A DNA stretch of 64,000 bases, taken from contig JAHCAU010000006.1 in NCBI GenBank assembly GCA_019634715.1, positions 157,445 through 221,444 on the forward strand, written 5' to 3'. The translations under genes were made by a program, and so were the position numbers. The notes beneath the pieces are model-generated. The model saw only the letters and a program-made list of their open reading frames with translations. It made no database searches and had not been told where the DNA came from. This stretch comes from Lysobacter sp. (GTDB lineage Bacteria; Pseudomonadota; Gammaproteobacteria; Xanthomonadales; Xanthomonadaceae). Of this stretch, positions 61,115-64,000 are shown piece by piece. How positions within the stretch are numbered: the stretch's first letter is position 1; every line of letters begins with the position of its first letter.

Positions 61115-62968
61115 TCAGGCCGTTGTGTGCGGCTGTTCACGCTCCTGCTGCTGCAAGGCCCACATCTGCGCGTAGTGACCGCCACGCACGAGCAGCTGGC
61201 CATGACGGCCGCGCTCGACGATCCGGCCCTGGTCCATGACCAGGATCTCGTCGGCGTTCATCACCGTGGACAGGCGGTGCGCGATGATCAGGGTGGTGCG
61301 GTCTTCGGCGATGCGGTCGAGCTCGGCCTGGATCGCCTGCTCCGACTTCGAATCCAGCGCGGACGTGGCTTCGTCGAAGATCAGGATGGCCGGGTTCTTC
61401 AGCAGCGCGCGCGCGATCGCCACGCGCTGCTTCTCGCCGCCGGAGAGCTTGAGGCCGCGTTCGCCGACCTCGGTCTCGTAGCCGTCGGGAAACGCGACGA
61501 TGCGTTCGTGGATGTGCGCGGCCTTCGCGGCCGCTTCCACGTCCTCGCGGCTGGCGTCGGGACGGCCGTAGAGGATGTTGTAGTAGATGGTGTCGTTGAA
61601 CAGCACGGTGTCCTGCGGGACGATCGCGATCGCCGCGCGCACGGAGGCTTGCGTGTAATCGCGGAGATCGCGGGATTCGCCGTCGGCGCCGTCGATGAGG
61701 ATGCGCCCGGCATCGACATCGTAGAAGCGGTACAGCAGGCGCGCGAGCGTGGACTTGCCCGAACCGGAATGGCCGACGATGGCGACCGTACCACCTGATG
61801 GCACGTCGAAGTCCACGCCCTTGAGGATCTCGCGGCGCGGGTCGTAGCCGAAACGCACGTTCTCGAAACGCACGCGCGGCTGCGTCGCATGCAGCGCCGT
61901 CGCGCCCGCGCGATCCTGCACGTCCATGCGTTCGTCGAGCAGGCCGAACAGGCGTTCGAGGTTGGTGAAGGCCTGCTTGATCTCGCGGTACATCATGCCC
62001 AGCAGGTGCAGCGGCGCCGACAGCTGCAGCAGCAGGGTGTTGACCAGGACGAGGTCGCCGATGCTCATGCGCCCGTCGACCACGCCATCGGCGGCGCGCC
62101 ACATCATCGCGCTCACGCCGAGCGCGACGATCGCGGCCTGGCCGAGGTTGAGCACGCCGAGGGTCTTGCGCGACATCACCTGCGCTTCCTCCAGCTTCAC
62201 CAGCGTCTGGTCGTAGCGCCGCGCCTCGTGCTCCTCGTTGCCGAAGTACTTCACGGTCTCGTAGTTGAGCAGCGAGTCGACCGCACGTTCGTTGGCGCGG
62301 GTGTCGGCTTCGACCGAGGCGCGGTAGTAGCGCGTGCGCCATTCGGTGACGACGAAGGTGTAGGCGATGTAGGCCGCCAGCGTGATCATGACGATCACCG
62401 CGAAGCTCCAGTCGTACATCCAGACCAGCACGATGGTGGCTAGCGCCACTTCGAACAGGGTCGGCAGGATGGTGTAGATCACCCAGTCGAGCAGGTCGGA
62501 GATGGCCTCGCCACCGCGCTCCACGTCGCGGGCGACGCCGCCGGTGCGGCGCGCGAGGTGGAAGCGCAGCGACAGCGCATGCAGGTGGCGGAACACCTGC
62601 AGCGTCACCCGGCGCGAGACCCGGGCCATGACCCGCGCGAACACGACCTGGCGCAATTCGGCGAACAGCGTGGTGGCGATGCGCGAGGCGCCGTAGGCGA
62701 TCAGCAGGCCGACCGGCAGCACCAGGGCCGCGGGCTGGCCGCGCAGGTCCAGCGCATCGACCAGTTCCTTCAGGGTCAGCGGCACCGCGAGGTTGGCGAG
62801 CTTGCCCAGGACCACGAGGGCCAGCGCGAACAGGATGCGGGCGAGGAACGGGCGAAGATAGGGCGCAAGTTCGCGCAGCACCTGCCATTCGGTGCGGGTG
62901 GTCGCGCGCACGGCGGAGGGCACGACGGTGGACGCCGGCGTCTCGGGCGCGGTGGTCTGGGAAGTCAT
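61115..62968 (-). CDS. Atm1/HMT1-type ABC exporter (fused permease and ATPase)
   Basis: 617 residues. The transmembrane half (about 30-330) has six helices and the FAELRQVVFARVMARVSRRVTLQVFRHLH coupling region. The ATPase half has Walker A GHSGSGKST, the signature LSGGEKQRV, Walker B ILIFDEATSALDS, and the H-loop in IIAHRLSTV. The first half matches the Atm1/HMT1 subfamily, which exports glutathione-linked or metal-related compounds. It is upstream of the thioredoxin-like and six-Cys genes on the same strand; a functional link is possible but the subfamily is widespread alone. Confidence 0.93.
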   Translation of the reverse strand: MTSQTTAPETPASTVVPSAVRATTRTEWQVLRELAPYLRPFLARILFALALVVLGKLANLAVPLTLKELVDALDLRGQPAALVLPVGLLIAYGASRIATTLFAELRQVVFARVMARVSRRVTLQVFRHLHALSLRFHLARRTGGVARDVERGGEAISDLLDWVIYTILPTLFEVALATIVLVWMYDWSFAVIVMITLAAYIAYTFVVTEWRTRYYRASVEADTRANERAVDSLLNYETVKYFGNEEHEARRYDQTLVKLEEAQVMSRKTLGVLNLGQAAIVALGVSAMMWRAADGVVDGRMSIGDLVLVNTLLLQLSAPLHLLGMMYREIKQAFTNLERLFGLLDERMDVQDRAGATALHATQPRVRFENVRFGYDPRREILKGVDFDVPSGGTVAIVGHSGSGKSTLARLLYRFYDVDAGRILIDGADGESRDLRDYTQASVRAAIAIVPQDTVLFNDTIYYNILYGRPDASREDVEAAAKAAHIHERIVAFPDGYETEVGERGLKLSGGEKQRVAIARALLKNPAILIFDEATSALDSKSEQAIQAELDRIAEDRTTLIIAHRLSTVMNADEILVMDQGRIVERGRHGQLLVRGGHYAQMWALQQQEREQPHTTA

Positions 62969-63129
62969 GCAGGGATGATGAGGCCGGTGCCCGGGCTTTC
63001 AAAGCCCGCAATGCGCGCATCCATGGTGCCCCAGCGTTCCATTCCGGCGGATCGGTGCGCATGCCGATGCGTTGGCCAGGATCGCGCCGTGCGCATTGCC
63101 GGACCCGGCATCACGTGCTTCACTGGGCC

Positions 63130-63474
63130 ATGGCGGTCTACGTCGACAACGCGATCTTCCCGTGGCGCGGCCGGCGCTGGGCGCACCTGATGGCCGACGA
63201 ACTGGACGAACTGCATGCCTTCGCCGCGCGGCTGGACATCCCGCGCTGCAAGTTCCAGGACCGGCGCAGCGGCGCCCACTACGACATCGACGAAGCGATG
63301 CGCACGTCGGCCCTGCGGCTGGGCGCGATCCCGGTATCGCGCACGGAAGACCGGACGCGGATGCGTGCGATCATCGCCAACGCCCGTCGGCAGTGGAGCG
63401 GGCATGCGGCCGAGAGGCATGCGGCCGACACGGCGACCGACGCAACCTCGGGCGTCGATGCCGCCTCCGACTGA
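63130..63474 (+). CDS. DUF4031 domain protein
   Basis: 114 residues from ATG 63130. The conserved start AVYVDNAIFPWRGRRWAHLMAD and HAFAARLDIPRCKFQDRRSGAHYDIDEAMRTSAL are those of the DUF4031 family. The C-terminal 25 residues are a low-complexity Ala/Asp/Thr extension. Function of the family unknown to me. The gene precedes msrB by 27 bp and may be co-transcribed. Confidence 0.87.
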   Translation: MAVYVDNAIFPWRGRRWAHLMADELDELHAFAARLDIPRCKFQDRRSGAHYDIDEAMRTSALRLGAIPVSRTEDRTRMRAIIANARRQWSGHAAERHAADTATDATSGVDAASD

Positions 63475-63501
63475 TATCCCGATGGCCCGCCCGGAGACCC
63501 C

Positions 63502-63966
63502 ATGGCCCGCTTCGACCTGACACCGCCCACCGATGCGCAGCGCACCGCGCTGGCCGCCGCGCTCTCGCCGGAAGAGCGCCGCGTGCTGCTGTCGCACGGC
63601 ACCGAGGCGCCTTTCTGCGGGGTGTTCCTCGACAACAAGCGCGACGGGGCCTATGTCTGCCGCTTCTGCGGGCTGCCGCTGTTCCGGTCGTCCACGAAGT
63701 TCGATTCCGGCACCGGCTGGCCGAGCTTCTTCGCGCCGTACGCGCCGGAGCACGTGCGCAACCTGCGCGACGACAGCCACGGCATGGTGCGGATCGAGAT
63801 CGTCTGCGCGCGCTGCGAGTCGCACCTGGGCCACGTCTTCCCGGACGGACCGAAGCCCACCGGGCTGCGCTACTGCCTGAACTCGGTGGCCCTCGGTTTT
63901 GTCGGCGATGGCGAGCCGCTGCCCGATCCGCTGGGGCGAGGGGAAGACGCGGCGGTGGCGGGCTGA
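63502..63966 (+). CDS. msrB: Peptide-methionine (R)-S-oxide reductase
   Basis: 154 residues. MsrB fold with both structural zinc pairs (Cys53/Cys56 in YVCRFCG and Cys102/Cys105 in [17 protein letters not shown]), GTGWPSF, and the catalytic Cys125 in RYCLNSVAL. It reduces methionine-R-sulfoxide in proteins using thioredoxin. The start at 63502 follows GGAGACCCC. The C-terminal 20 residues ([18 protein letters not shown]) extend beyond the core domain. Confidence 0.95.
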   Translation: MARFDLTPPTDAQRTALAAALSPEERRVLLSHGTEAPFCGVFLDNKRDGAYVCRFCGLPLFRSSTKFDSGTGWPSFFAPYAPEHVRNLRDDSHGMVRIEIVCARCESHLGHVFPDGPKPTGLRYCLNSVALGFVGDGEPLPDPLGRGEDAAVAG

Positions 63967-64000
63967 ATGGCCGAGGGGGGTGCGGAGCCGAACCAGGTCG

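Overview
The window is high-GC, densely coded chromosomal DNA of a gammaproteobacterium, most likely a member of the Xanthomonadaceae/Lysobacteraceae (Lysobacter/Luteimonas-like). The support is the combination of XVIPCD-type type IV secretion effectors with lipoprotein partners, an S46 dipeptidyl-peptidase, a GH16 glucanase carrying a beta/gamma-crystallin module, a split B12-dependent ribonucleotide reductase, Atm1-type ABC and M17 peptidase genes, and the family-typical palindromic intergenic repeats. The genus is an inference; no rRNA is present.

Layout. 0-2.1 kb: end of an MCE (Mla-type) lipid-transport operon, closed by a nested-palindrome element that recurs at 49.7 kb. 2.1-8.6 kb (minus strand): a T4SS lipase effector, a CadC-like membrane regulator, a DUF4349 lipoprotein and a thiolase. 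8.7-15.1 kb: Rnk, SodC, NtrC/NtrB and small conserved genes. 15.1-34.6 kb: an exo-oriented lifestyle block with an S46 peptidase, Apt, a Nep1-like (NPP1) protein, a Tat aldo/keto reductase plus MFS pair, GH16-crystallin-CBM6, PhyH, topoisomerase IB, a divergent SDR/AraC pair and large secreted repeat proteins.

34.6-43.8 kb is an accessory region. It starts with a decayed effector/immunity cluster: three predicted lipoproteins, a truncated effector start, and a lipase effector broken by a frameshift and by an IS3-family insertion whose removal restores the XVIPCD frame. Part of it is bracketed by 220-bp direct repeats. Next comes a visibly A+T-richer two-gene unit, a NYN-type nuclease overlapping a NACHT STAND ATPase. 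This is the best candidate for an undescribed conflict or anti-phage system here, and it is inserted exactly behind nrdJb.

43.8-54.8 kb returns to core genes: the split NrdJ with an H1-like gene between its two parts, a DegQ-type protease, an AI-2E/PerM permease, a HAD hydrolase, an M17 peptidase, a GDSL esterase and a fasciclin protein. 54.8-59.3 kb is a probable RNA-repair locus: a gene-poor, highly structured 1.2-kb leader with a small promoter-ORF-terminator unit, several hairpins and two tandem tRNA-like cloverleafs, followed by slipin, a conserved unknown protein and the RNA ligase RtcB. 59.5-63.0 kb (minus strand) holds three paralogous secreted six-cysteine mini-proteins, a membrane-anchored CPYC thioredoxin-like protein and an Atm1-like ABC transporter. 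The window ends with DUF4031 and MsrB genes.
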